A stretch of 49,523 bases of DNA, from assembly GCA_013822085.1 (NCBI GenBank), contig PNJV01000014.1, forward strand, positions 1 to 49,523. The letters run 5' to 3'. A model generated the notes under the pieces. That model was not told the DNA's origin, did no database searches, and saw only the letters and a program-made list of their open reading frames with translations. This DNA is from Isosphaera sp. GTDB lineage: Bacteria > Planctomycetota > Phycisphaerae > Phycisphaerales > UBA1924. Below, one piece after another: positions 9,027 to 16,818 of the stretch (position 1 is its first letter; every line of letters begins with the position of its first letter). A program made the translations under genes and the position numbers.

Positions 9027-9968
9027 TCACCCCGCGCTCCGGGTCCCGTCTGCGGGCGTCACCGAGAAGACCACCGTGGCGCTCATGCCGCCACCCGGCG
9101 GCAGCACCCGCACGCCAGTCCCCGGCGTCCCTCGCCGGAGCATGTTGAACCCGTCGTTGACCATAGAAACCGGCTCGACGGCGATGAACGGCTCGGGCTG
9201 CCCGCCCGCGCGCACGGGCGTGTACACGACCAGGTGCCCAAGCGGCGCCGGCGCGTCCATGCGCACCGTGTGGGTGCCGTAGGCCAGCACCGCCCAGCCG
9301 CCAAAGCCATCGAACACGTCGTCCACCCCCAGCCCCGGCGGGCTGCGCAGCTCGCTCAGCCGGCGCGACAGCGCGTCGCGCGCCGCCGGGCCCCGCGGGA
9401 TGCTCCGCCACGCCGGGTACCGCCCCCGCACCGGGGCCATCAGCCGCACCTGGCGGCTCTGGCCGGGGACCCACCGCGGGAAGTACGGGTGCAGCCCCAG
9501 CCCAGCGGGCATCGCCACCGGGCCGGTGTTGGTCAGCGACAGGTCCACACGCAGGCTCAGGCCCTCGACCTCGTACCGCGCCTGGCACGCGAACGGAAAC
9601 GGGAAGTTCACGCCGGCGTGCTCGGAGCTGAGGAACCCCAGCCGCGCCGACTCCGGCGAGCGGTCGATCACCCTCCACGGCCTGGCGCGTACGTCGCCGT
9701 GGGAGGCGGCGCCCTCGGGCGTGGTCGGCCGCAGGGCGTGGTCGGCCCCCTGGAACTCGAACCGGGCCCCCGCCACGCGGTTGGTCCACGGGGCCATGAC
9801 GAAGCACCCCGGCTTGGACGACGGGTCCTCGCCGGGCACGCCGCGGGCGATGATCGGTACCGCTGGGCCGCGCCGCCGCTGCCAGTGCAGGTCCATGATC
9901 GACCCCCCGCGGGCGTGGTCGATCCGTGCTACAAGGTCGCCGTTGCTGAGCGTGATCGGCTCCATCAT
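9027..9968 (-). CDS. Aldose 1-epimerase (galactose mutarotase) family protein
   Basis: A 313-residue beta-sandwich sugar epimerase-like protein. Recognisable elements are the substrate loop CFVMAPWTNRVAGARF, the catalytic-type histidines in SHGDVR and GLHPYF, and the C-terminal FIAVEPVS containing the probable catalytic glutamate. The family interconverts alpha and beta anomers of aldoses; some members act on hexose-6-phosphates. The start is MMEP at 9968. It heads a three-gene minus-strand run with the EVE gene and ispG, which share no obvious pathway with it. Confidence 0.88.
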   Translation of the reverse strand: MMEPITLSNGDLVARIDHARGGSIMDLHWQRRRGPAVPIIARGVPGEDPSSKPGCFVMAPWTNRVAGARFEFQGADHALRPTTPEGAASHGDVRARPWRVIDRSPESARLGFLSSEHAGVNFPFPFACQARYEVEGLSLRVDLSLTNTGPVAMPAGLGLHPYFPRWVPGQSRQVRLMAPVRGRYPAWRSIPRGPAARDALSRRLSELRSPPGLGVDDVFDGFGGWAVLAYGTHTVRMDAPAPLGHLVVYTPVRAGGQPEPFIAVEPVSMVNDGFNMLRRGTPGTGVRVLPPGGGMSATVVFSVTPADGTRSAG

Positions 9969-10163
9969 CGGCGACAGTAGCGCACGGGCGCACAGCCCCG
10001 CCCCGCCCCGCGCGGGCCCTGGGCAGCTCGCCGCGAGGCGCCGGCGACGGCCGGTGTCGGCCCGCCCGCTGCGACGGGCCTCGACGCGGCTGCGAGGCCA
10101 TGCAAGGCCTGTTCACCCTGCGGCCTGTCACCAGCAGCCCAGCGCAGCAGCAGCGCCCAACGA

Positions 10164-10192
10164 CAGCACCCCGCGACGAGCGCGGGGTGCTG
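10164..10192 (-). terminator. Perfect 12-bp hairpin downstream of the cysteine-rich gene
   Basis: The arms at 10164-10175 and 10181-10192 are perfectly complementary and GC-rich, around a 5-nt loop. The hairpin lies 71 nt past the stop of the minus-strand Cys-rich gene and about 195 nt before the next minus-strand gene. No T-run follows on either strand, so it is either a weak intrinsic terminator or an RNA 3' stabiliser. Confidence 0.5.
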
Positions 10193-10263
10193 GGTGGATC
10201 GTGAACAATTCGCCGACGCGCGTGACCGATCGATCTCGCACGCCCGCGTTGATCCTGGGCCGA

Positions 10264-10761
10264 TCAGCGCTGCGGCGCGGCGGGGACCTCAGCGGTCTTG
10301 CCGGCAGCGGCGCAGCAGGAGTCGGTGCCCTGGCAAGCCCCGCCGCAGTCGCAGCCGGGGTGATCAGCCGAGCAGCTCTGGGGAGCGGAGGCCTCGGTGC
10401 CGGTCGAGCACGAGCCGGCCTCAGCCGTGGTCGAGCAGGAACCGGCCTTGGCCTCGGTCGAGCACGAGCCGGCCTTGGCCTCGGTCGAGCAGGACGAAGC
10501 GCCGTGCGAGAGGACCTCGCCGGTCAGCGGGCACACCGCGTGGCCCTGGGCAGCGCTGGGCGAGCCCTGGCTGGCGACGACCATGCCGCAGGAGCTCAGG
10601 TTCTCCGAGGCGACCTCCGCCGGGACCGAACACGAGCCGCCGCTGAGCGGGCAGCCGCCCTGGCTGAGCGTCTGGAACATCGAGTACGAGCCGGCAACGC
10701 CCAGCCCCATACCGACCACCGAAAGAACCGCCGCGATCGAGCTCATCCCACGTGCCTTCAT
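10264..10761 (-). CDS. Cysteine-rich membrane-anchored protein with tandem 9-residue repeats
   Basis: A 165-residue protein of unknown function. Residues 7-30 form one hydrophobic signal or anchor helix. The rest holds 14 cysteines, including two CPLSG/CPLTG units (37, 77) and a block at residues 90-124 built from about four copies of a 9-residue repeat of the form AGSCSTEAK. The tail is Cys-dense (CDCGGAC, SCC). This suggests an exported disulfide-rich or metal-binding protein. The ATG at 10761 has a GGAG ribosome site 7 nt upstream; a longer frame to 10884 has no such support. No homologous domain is recognised. It stands alone, with a hairpin downstream. Confidence 0.78.
   Translation of the reverse strand: MKARGMSSIAAVLSVVGMGLGVAGSYSMFQTLSQGGCPLSGGSCSVPAEVASENLSSCGMVVASQGSPSAAQGHAVCPLTGEVLSHGASSCSTEAKAGSCSTEAKAGSCSTTAEAGSCSTGTEASAPQSCSADHPGCDCGGACQGTDSCCAAAGKTAEVPAAPQR
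10396..10494 (-). repeat. 27-bp tandem repeats inside the Cys-rich gene
   Basis: Three to four imperfect copies of a 27-bp unit encode the 9-residue repeat with one invariant cysteine per copy. The two middle copies are near-identical at nucleotide level, indicating recent slippage or unequal exchange. Copy number probably varies between strains. Confidence 0.8.
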
Positions 10762-11099
10762 CTCGTGCTCCTTGCCGTTGTCTGGGCGATGACCCGCGGA
10801 CCATCGCCGTGCTGGGAATCCGGCCCGATCGGGCCTGAGTGCCCGCGACCACGCCACGCGGCGTGGACGCAGGGCATTATCCAAACGTACGCATGAGTCG
10901 GAAAAAGGTTGGGAGCTCTGGCGAAATTTTTGACAAAGTGGGGTTCAGGATTTGCCCGAGCCGGCCCAGTCGGCGCAACCGCACAAGAACACCAAGAAGG
11001 CATGGCGTGCGTCTATTGATACACATTGACACGGGCACTGCATCGCCCCGCCTACAGAGCCAGCCAGCCCCGAGCGTGGGCCGTGGGCCGAAGACGAAG
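10762..11099. other. Intergenic region between Cys-rich gene and anti-sigma gene
   Basis: This 338-nt stretch has no convincing gene. GC drops locally around 10893-11030. For the minus-strand Cys-rich gene there is a possible promoter: -10 GATAAT (plus-strand 10876-10881) with a weak -35 TTTCCG (10899-10904) and a 17-nt spacer, which would give a leader of roughly 110 nt. The part near 11000-11099 is the 3' side of the anti-sigma gene and shows no clear terminator. Confidence 0.35.
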
Positions 11100-11957
11100 T
11101 TAGAAGACCGCCTCGAGGACCTGGTAACGCTCCTGCGTCCCCGGGACGTAGGCCACGATCTGATACGTCCGTCCCACGCCCGCTGAGGGAGCGATGTCCA
11201 GCACCTGGAAGATGCGGTCGTGCACCGCGGTGATGCGCTGGATGAACTTGTGCACGGGCTCAGCCGAACGGCTCAGCCCCGCGGCGTCTTCGACCAGGTA
11301 GACGGCGTACTCGGCGCCCGGGAACGGCAGGGCGGTGGCGCGGAAGAGGGTCTTGCTGCTGATGGGGTCGAAGAGGAAGAAGCCCTGGGCGCGGTTGGTG
11401 ATGCGCTGCGGGGTCATGTCGGTGGCGGTCAGGGCCAGGTGCTTGGAGCCGGGCTTGCTGAGCACGAAGGCCCAGTTGCTCACCAGCGTGGAGGCGAAGT
11501 GCTGGTCGCTGGCGGCCAGGCGTGCGGCCTGCTGGAGGTTGGAGAACTCGCGGTTGAGCAGGACGAGCATGAACCCGAGCAGGAGCGAGGCGGCCACAGC
11601 CCCGATGGCCGCGCTCCGCCAGAGGCGGGAGATGCCGCTCGGCCCGGGCGTCGTGATGGTGCCGAGCCTGGCGACGACGGTGCGGTCGGCCTGGTCCTCG
11701 GCCTGCACGCGCTCCAGGGCCGCCTGGCGCAACTCGGGGCGCGGCTCGACGTCGGGCAGCAGGTGGGTGCACCGGGCCGAGAGGGCCTGCTGAGCGCGGA
11801 CCTGGTCCTGCTGGGCCGGCGGCAGGACGAGGAACGTGGCGTCAAAGGCGCGGCGTTCCTGCTCGTCGAGCACGCCGAAGACGTCGAGCGTGGCCAGCTC
11901 GAGCATCTCGCGCAGGGTCAGGCGCGGGGCGTTCTGGTCGTTGTCCGGGGGTGTCAT
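11100..11957 (-). CDS. Anti-sigma factor, RskA-like
   Basis: A 285-residue membrane protein with the layout of anti-sigma-K factors. It has a cytoplasmic N-terminus with a zinc-finger-like helical region (LREMLELATLDVFGVLDEQERRAFD), one transmembrane helix at about residues 116-135, then an extracytoplasmic domain containing the RskA-type FDP...FPGAEYAVYLVED segments. It should sequester the ECF sigma factor encoded just upstream until an envelope signal releases it. The ATG at 11957 overlaps the sigma-factor stop (ATGA). The canonical HxxxCxxC zinc motif is not obvious. Confidence 0.85.
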   Translation of the reverse strand: MTPPDNDQNAPRLTLREMLELATLDVFGVLDEQERRAFDATFLVLPPAQQDQVRAQQALSARCTHLLPDVEPRPELRQAALERVQAEDQADRTVVARLGTITTPGPSGISRLWRSAAIGAVAASLLLGFMLVLLNREFSNLQQAARLAASDQHFASTLVSNWAFVLSKPGSKHLALTATDMTPQRITNRAQGFFLFDPISSKTLFRATALPFPGAEYAVYLVEDAAGLSRSAEPVHKFIQRITAVHDRIFQVLDIAPSAGVGRTYQIVAYVPGTQERYQVLEAVF

Positions 11958-12535
11958 GCGGGCGTTCCTTCCAAGACGGGATCGATCTCGCGCAGGCGCA
12001 CCAGGGCGCGGCTGAGGGCGGACTTGATCGTGCCCAGCGGGGCGTTGAGCTCCTCGCCGATCTGGCGCAGCGTCTGGCCGTTGAGATAGGCCCTGGTGAC
12101 AACGGCCCGCTGCAGGGCCGGCAGCTGGTCGACGCGGCGCATCAGCGTGGCGAAGCGCTCGTCGCGCTCGGCGCGCTGCTGGGCGTTGGGTTGGGCCTGG
12201 GCGATGTCCGCGGCGCGGTCGTCGATGGCCACAGCCCGGACGCCGGCCCGGCCCCGGCGGAGCCGGTCGACCAGGTACCGCCGGGTGATGAGCATCACCC
12301 AGGTGACCAGGGCGGCCCGCGCCGAGTCGTACCGCCCGGCCGTCCTCCACAGGCGGATGAAGACCTCCTGGACGGCGTCCTCGGCCTCGTCTCGGCTTGG
12401 CAGGATCTGGTACGCCATGCGGTAGACCAGCGAGCCGAACCTGTCGTAGAGCTTCTCCAGCGCGCGCGGATCGCTCTGCGCCACGCCGCGCATGAGCGAG
12501 AGATCAGCGGCGAGTTGTTCCTCGGAAACGGGCAC
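11954..12535 (-). CDS. ECF-type RNA polymerase sigma factor
   Basis: A 193-residue sigma-70 family member with region 2 (LYDRFGSLVYRMAYQILPSRDEAEDAVQEVFIRLW) and region 4 (LPALQRAVVTRAYLNGQTLRQIGEELNAPLGTIKSALSRALVRLRE). The layout matches SigK-like ECF factors. I set the start at GTG 12533-12535 because an AAGGAG ribosome site lies 5 nt upstream; the longer open frame up to 12937 runs into sequence with no domain. It is co-transcribed with, and probably controlled by, the RskA-like anti-sigma factor it overlaps. Confidence 0.93.
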   Translation of the reverse strand: MPVSEEQLAADLSLMRGVAQSDPRALEKLYDRFGSLVYRMAYQILPSRDEAEDAVQEVFIRLWRTAGRYDSARAALVTWVMLITRRYLVDRLRRGRAGVRAVAIDDRAADIAQAQPNAQQRAERDERFATLMRRVDQLPALQRAVVTRAYLNGQTLRQIGEELNAPLGTIKSALSRALVRLREIDPVLEGTPA

Positions 12536-12918
12536 GACGGCTCCTTGGCCGGGCCAAGCCGAAGACCGACTCAAAAGGCCGATGTCCCCACCCGATACGG
12601 CCCGCCGGACGCGAGGGATCCATGCTCGTGAAGTTCTTGAATCATAAGGGCCTAAGCGGGGGCGCCGGTGTTGCCGCCGGTGAGGAGGCGGGGGTACCGC
12701 TCGGTCGATAGAACGCTGCGCGCAGGCCGAGTGCGGACATCGAAAGAGCGGCGGGCCTAGGGGCGTCACACGGCTGGAGCATTGGAATAGGGACAACGCG
12801 TACTTATTCTGCCTTTGTTTGGTTATTGGACGTGACGAGGAAAAGACTGGCTGAATACCGGCGCGTGCGGTAGAATGGATTGACGAATCAAGGGTTCCAC
12901 CCGACCAGGATTTGACGG
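12536..12918. other. Divergent intergenic region (sigma factor / prepilin-like gene)
   Basis: A 383-nt stretch without a gene that includes a marked GC dip around 12779-12900. For the plus-strand prepilin-like gene, a -10-like TAGAAT sits at about 12873 without a good -35 partner, and an AGGA ribosome site lies 8 nt before its ATG. No promoter could be assigned to the sigma factor with confidence; ECF-type -35 motifs such as GAAC were not found upstream of it. Confidence 0.35.
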
Positions 12919-13761
12919 ATGCACAGCGCAGGCGCATCTATCCAGTTGGCCAAGCCGCCACGCACGGCGCCCACAGGCCGCGGCCGGGGTGGCTTTACGA
13001 TCGCCGACCTCCTGGTTTCTATAACCATCATGCTGGTGCTGGTCTCGTTGTTACTCCCCACGTTCGCCGGCGTGCGTGAAGCGACCCGGCAGGTGGTCTG
13101 TAGCGCCAACGTCCGCTCGGTGGGGACGGCGATGCAGATGTACTCCAACGTGTGGAATGACTACCTCCCGCCGAGCGTGCACGACGGCGTCGGTCGGGCC
13201 AGCGAGAGCCGGCAGCTGCACCTGATGTTCATTGGCCGGCTCGAATCGATGAACCAGTGGGACGGGGCCGGGATCCTGTACAGCGAGGGGTTCTTGTCCA
13301 CGCCGGGGGTGTTTTATTGCCCCTCGCACCAGGGCGACAACCGCAAGCGGGAGTTCGATGAGCAGTGGGACGGCAAGGAGGGGCAGATCGCCCTCAACTA
13401 CCACTACCGCGGGGCGAGCGTCAACGGCATCGAGCGGATCACGCTGCTGCCGCTGACCGCTGCGGTGCTGACCGATTCGCTGGGGACGCAGCAGGACTTC
13501 AACCACCGCGTGGGGGCCAACGCGCTGCGGTCGGACATGAGCGTGTGGTGGGTGCAGGACCAGGGCGGCAAGATCGCCTCGAGCCTGGCGCCGGACGTGG
13601 GCACGGCCGACAACCAGTCGCGCGTCTCCACGGCGTGGCGGGCGATCGACGCGGGCGTCTCCAACGGCGGGGTCGTCGATCCCAGCCGGGATCCGACGGA
13701 GGCTGCTCCCGAGGTCGCGCCCGCGGTGCAGCAGGGTCGAGCCGGGCGTCTGAGCCGGTAA
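12919..13761 (+). CDS. Prepilin-type (type II pseudopilin-like) secreted protein
   Basis: A 280-residue protein with a type III signal: a basic leader ending in RGRGG, then FTIADLLVSITIMLVLVSLLLP from residue 26. This fits cleavage between G25 and F26 by prepilin peptidase. The body resembles the large family of planctomycete prepilin-like proteins (GVREATRQVVCSANVRSVGTAMQMYSNVWNDYLPP, then VFYCPSHQGD), which are assumed to be envelope or pseudopilus-associated. Residue 5 of the mature form is Asp instead of the usual Glu. The last 30 residues are Pro/Glu/Ala-rich. A cyclophilin gene follows 67 nt downstream. Confidence 0.85.
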   Translation: MHSAGASIQLAKPPRTAPTGRGRGGFTIADLLVSITIMLVLVSLLLPTFAGVREATRQVVCSANVRSVGTAMQMYSNVWNDYLPPSVHDGVGRASESRQLHLMFIGRLESMNQWDGAGILYSEGFLSTPGVFYCPSHQGDNRKREFDEQWDGKEGQIALNYHYRGASVNGIERITLLPLTAAVLTDSLGTQQDFNHRVGANALRSDMSVWWVQDQGGKIASSLAPDVGTADNQSRVSTAWRAIDAGVSNGGVVDPSRDPTEAAPEVAPAVQQGRAGRLSR

Positions 13762-13828
13762 GCCGCCGATCACGAGGCGTATCGCGGGCGCAGCGGGCGG
13801 GCGGTCGCTCGCCGAGCAATGATCGTGC

Positions 13829-14983
13829 ATGAGACCCGAGCACGCCGCGTCGCTGCTGTGGAATGTGCGTTCCCTTGGCGCGCGTCTGGGCGCGGCGGCG
13901 CTGGCGTTGGGCCTGCACGCAGCGGGGGCCGGCGCGCAGCTGGTGCCGCAGCGGTTGTACTACGGCGTTGGGCAGGCTGCGCCGATCGAGGTGCGCGCCC
14001 CGGACGGCCAGGGCGTCGGTGAGGGTGGTGGCGAAGCGGGGGCGGGGGGTGGCACGGGTGTGGGGGGTGTGGGGGGTGGGGACGAGGGGCTGTACATCAC
14101 GCTGCGGCGGATGGACACGGGGGCCGAGATCGCCCGTGCGGCGGTGGCGCGAGGGGCGGTGGACATCGCGGCGATGTTCCCGGTGCTCTCGTCGCCGGAG
14201 CCGGGCGTGGTGCCGCGGGCGCTGTGGGCTCAGCTGGTGCGGGCCCGGCGGGTCGAGGGGGCCGCTGAGGCCGGCGCGGGCTCGGCAGAAGAGCCCATCG
14301 GCGGTCCGTTGGTGGTGCAGCGGATGCTCACGCCGGAGCGGTTCGAGCTCGACGAGCGCGTGCCGCAGGCCCCGCGCGTGGTGGCCCCCGAGGGCCGGCA
14401 GGGGGTAATGGTCTTGACGGGCCTGCGCGTGTACGCCGACAAGCTGGTGCGCATGGAGACCGACGCCGGGGGGCTGCTCATCCGCCTGCGGCCGGACGAG
14501 GCTCCCAACACCGCGTGGAACTTCCGCGAGCTTGCTGGGGGCGGCTTCTACAACGGCGTGGTCTTTCACCGGGTGGTGCCCGTTGGGCGCACCGGCGGGG
14601 GCTTTGTGATCCAGGGCGGGGACCCGAGCGGGACCGGGGAGGGCGGGCCGGGGTACGAGATCGACCTGGAGCGCAGCGGGCTCGCCCACGACTTCGGCGT
14701 GGTGTCGATGGCGCGGGACCGCCAGCCCAACACCGGCGGCTCGCAGTTCTTTGTGTGCCTGACGCGCCAGGAGACGGCCCGGCTGGACGGCCTGTACACG
14801 GCCTTTGGCGAGGTGATCTCGGGGGAGGGAACGATCGCGGCGATCGCGGCGTTGCCACTCGAGCCGGGCGAGGCCAACCGCCCGGTGACCCCGCCGCGGA
14901 TCGTCCGGGCTGAGCTGGTGGACGCGCCACCGGCGGGGACTGGCCCGGGGCGGGTTCGGCTGGGATCGCCCAGCGAGCGGTGA
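13829..14983 (+). CDS. Exported cyclophilin-type peptidyl-prolyl isomerase
   Basis: A 384-residue protein with a signal peptide (residues 1 to about 36, ending AGAGA). It has an N-terminal region of unknown fold interrupted by a Gly-rich insertion (about residues 68-85), and a C-terminal cyclophilin domain from about residue 201. Cyclophilin markers are APNTAWNF, GGGFYNGVVFHRVV, FVIQGGDPSGTGEGGPGYEI, GVVSMARDRQPNTGGSQFFV and YTAFGEVISG. It should isomerise X-Pro bonds in secreted proteins outside the cytoplasmic membrane. The start follows a weak ribosome site, and the downstream ATG choices are poorer. Confidence 0.92.
   Translation: MRPEHAASLLWNVRSLGARLGAAALALGLHAAGAGAQLVPQRLYYGVGQAAPIEVRAPDGQGVGEGGGEAGAGGGTGVGGVGGGDEGLYITLRRMDTGAEIARAAVARGAVDIAAMFPVLSSPEPGVVPRALWAQLVRARRVEGAAEAGAGSAEEPIGGPLVVQRMLTPERFELDERVPQAPRVVAPEGRQGVMVLTGLRVYADKLVRMETDAGGLLIRLRPDEAPNTAWNFRELAGGGFYNGVVFHRVVPVGRTGGGFVIQGGDPSGTGEGGPGYEIDLERSGLAHDFGVVSMARDRQPNTGGSQFFVCLTRQETARLDGLYTAFGEVISGEGTIAAIAALPLEPGEANRPVTPPRIVRAELVDAPPAGTGPGRVRLGSPSER
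14038..14090 (+). repeat. G-rich low-complexity insertion in cyclophilin gene
   Basis: Runs of three to six Gs separated by one or two bases (GGGGGGTGT-type units) encode only Gly with a few Ala, Thr, Val. The stretch lies in the non-conserved N-terminal part and has G-quadruplex potential. Similar G-rich tracts occur at 18927-18969 and 21919-22001. Confidence 0.6.
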
Positions 14984-15080
14984 GCGCCCTGGGGGCTGTA
15001 CACGGGGCGGTCGCGCGCGGAGGGCGGGACGGAGCGGGTATGGGGCGGTGGGGGGGTGGGGGTTGGGGGGCGCAGTGGGG

Positions 15081-15749
15081 TCAGGCGTCGGCGGCCTTGG
15101 CGAGCGGCTCGGCGCGGTCGGACGGCTCTTGGCTCTCGTCCCACTGGAACTGCGCCCGCGCGCCGACGATGGACAGGAGCGCGTGGAGGTGGCGCTCGAT
15201 GGAGGACCTGGCCTCGGCGAGGTAGCGCGGGTCGCTCGACTGGTACAGCTCGCTGGCCTGCTGCTGGGCGCGGCGCATCAGGTCGGCCTGTCGCTGGGCG
15301 TTCATGGCGATGACATCGACCAGGCCCAGGACCTTGCCGCCCTGGACGTCGTAGGGGGTCACGTCGATGAGCCGCAGCTGGCCCTGGAGCGGGGGCAGGC
15401 GGAGGAGGAAGGCGCCGTCGGGCAGCTGGGCGGCGTCGGCGAGGCGCACGCGGGCCAGGTCGACGTAGTACTGCTTCTCGAAGTGGAAGATCATCGCCAG
15501 GCGGGCGTGGGAGAGCAGCAGCGGCGGGAGCCAGGAGAGCCCGCTGGTGGCGGTGGCGATCTCCTTGGCGTAGACCTCCAGGCCGACGAGCTTGCCGACG
15601 GCGCGGACGCGTTCGGTGATCAGCTGGAGGGTGACGCGCTCGTCGCGGAAGCGGGCCGGGCCGCGTCGCAGGAGCCAGGCGGTCAGGAGCACGCTGACGC
15701 CGACCGCCAGCGCGATGAGGATGAGCCACGGGAGGGCGCCGCTGAGCAT
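15081..15749 (-). CDS. DUF4230 family membrane-anchored protein
   Basis: A 222-residue protein with one N-terminal transmembrane helix (residues 7-28) and a DUF4230-like body: TLQLITERVRAVGKLVGLEVYAKEI, SHARLAMIFHFEKQYYVDLARV and LPPLQGQLRLIDVTPYDVQ. Function unknown; the topology suggests a short cytoplasmic end with most of the chain outside, or the reverse. The C-terminal third is helical (MNAQRQADLMRRAQQQASELY). It lies 42 nt downstream of psuG on the same strand, so co-transcription is likely. It converges with the cyclophilin gene across a G-rich gap. Confidence 0.8.
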   Translation of the reverse strand: MLSGALPWLILIALAVGVSVLLTAWLLRRGPARFRDERVTLQLITERVRAVGKLVGLEVYAKEIATATSGLSWLPPLLLSHARLAMIFHFEKQYYVDLARVRLADAAQLPDGAFLLRLPPLQGQLRLIDVTPYDVQGGKVLGLVDVIAMNAQRQADLMRRAQQQASELYQSSDPRYLAEARSSIERHLHALLSIVGARAQFQWDESQEPSDRAEPLAKAADA

Positions 15750-15791
15750 GGGGGATGATTGGGAGCTTGAGGGGGTGGGGTTTTGGGCCGG

Positions 15792-16751
15792 CTAGGCGCC
15801 CCGGCGGGCGAGGGCGACGGCCAGGTCGGCGCCGACGCGGGCGTTGTTGAGCGCAAGGTCCAGGTTGGTGCGCAGCGTGGCGCCGCCGCTGACGCGGTGG
15901 AGCGCCTGGAGGATGGCCGGGGTGAGGTCTCGCCCTGAGGCGTGGGGCGTCTGGTCGCGCGCCTGGGTGAGCCAGCCCTCGAAGCGCGCCGGGTCGATCG
16001 CTGAGTCAGCCGGGGGCGGGACGCAGACCAGCACGCCGCGGCGGGTGCGCGAGAGCTCGGCGTCGAGGTAGTGCGCCAGGTCGGCGGGGTCGTCGAAGCG
16101 GGCGTCGACGCCGGCGTGGCCGTCGGCGCAGTAGAAGGCGGGGAAGCGGTCGGTCCTGTAGCCGATGACGGGCACGCCGAGCGATTCGAGGAGCTCGCGC
16201 GTGGCCGGGGGGTCGAGGAAGGACTTGCAGCCGCTGGCGACGACGGCGACGGGGAAGCGGGCCAGCGCAGCCAGGTCGGCGGAGATGTCCGGGCGCTGGG
16301 AGAGCTCCCGGTGGACGCCGCCGATGCCGCCGGTGGCAAAGACACGCACGCCGGCGCGGGCGGCCAGCTCGGCGGTGGCGCTGACGGTGGTGGCGCCGTG
16401 CCCTCGGCGATGGAGGGTCAGGCCGAGGGTCGCGGTGTTGACCTTCGGCACGTGGTCGTGGGCCAGGAGCGCGGCCAGGTCGCCGCCGGACATGCCCACG
16501 ATCGGGCGGCCGGCCAGGACGCCGACCAGGGCCGGCTCGGCGCCGCGCGCGGAGATTTCTGCGGCGAGCCTGGCGTGGAGGGCCAGGGCCTCGTGCCGGG
16601 GCACGCCGTGGAGCAGGAGTGTGGTTTCCAGGGCCAGCCTTGGCCGGGGGCGGTCGGCGGGGGCGCCGCCGGTGGGCTGGGGGGGGCTGGGGTGCTCGTC
16701 CTCCTGAGGGTCGAGGCTGCCGGGCGCTCGGTGCGGGGTCGGCGTGGGCAT
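15792..16751 (-). CDS. psuG: Pseudouridine-5'-phosphate glycosidase
   Basis: PsuG reversibly cleaves pseudouridine 5'-phosphate to uracil and ribose 5-phosphate in pseudouridine salvage. The 319-residue protein has the family signature ALETTLLLHGVP (E42), VPKVNTATLGL (K103), FATGGIGGVHR and VASGCKSFLD (K176). These correspond to the catalytic Glu and Lys residues of the E. coli enzyme. About 38 residues rich in Pro and His precede the conserved start. No nearer ATG or GTG exists in frame, so this ATG or the one at 16811 is used. No pseudouridine kinase (psuK) is adjacent. It is divergent from the tryptophan dioxygenase gene. Confidence 0.92.
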   Translation of the reverse strand: MPTPTPHRAPGSLDPQEDEHPSPPQPTGGAPADRPRPRLALETTLLLHGVPRHEALALHARLAAEISARGAEPALVGVLAGRPIVGMSGGDLAALLAHDHVPKVNTATLGLTLHRRGHGATTVSATAELAARAGVRVFATGGIGGVHRELSQRPDISADLAALARFPVAVVASGCKSFLDPPATRELLESLGVPVIGYRTDRFPAFYCADGHAGVDARFDDPADLAHYLDAELSRTRRGVLVCVPPPADSAIDPARFEGWLTQARDQTPHASGRDLTPAILQALHRVSGGATLRTNLDLALNNARVGADLAVALARRGA

Positions 16752-16818
16752 GAGGGAGGGTACGTCCCCGCTGAGCGAGGGTGCCCCGTGGGCGTGCGCA
16801 GCGGGTAGCATGGGCGCC

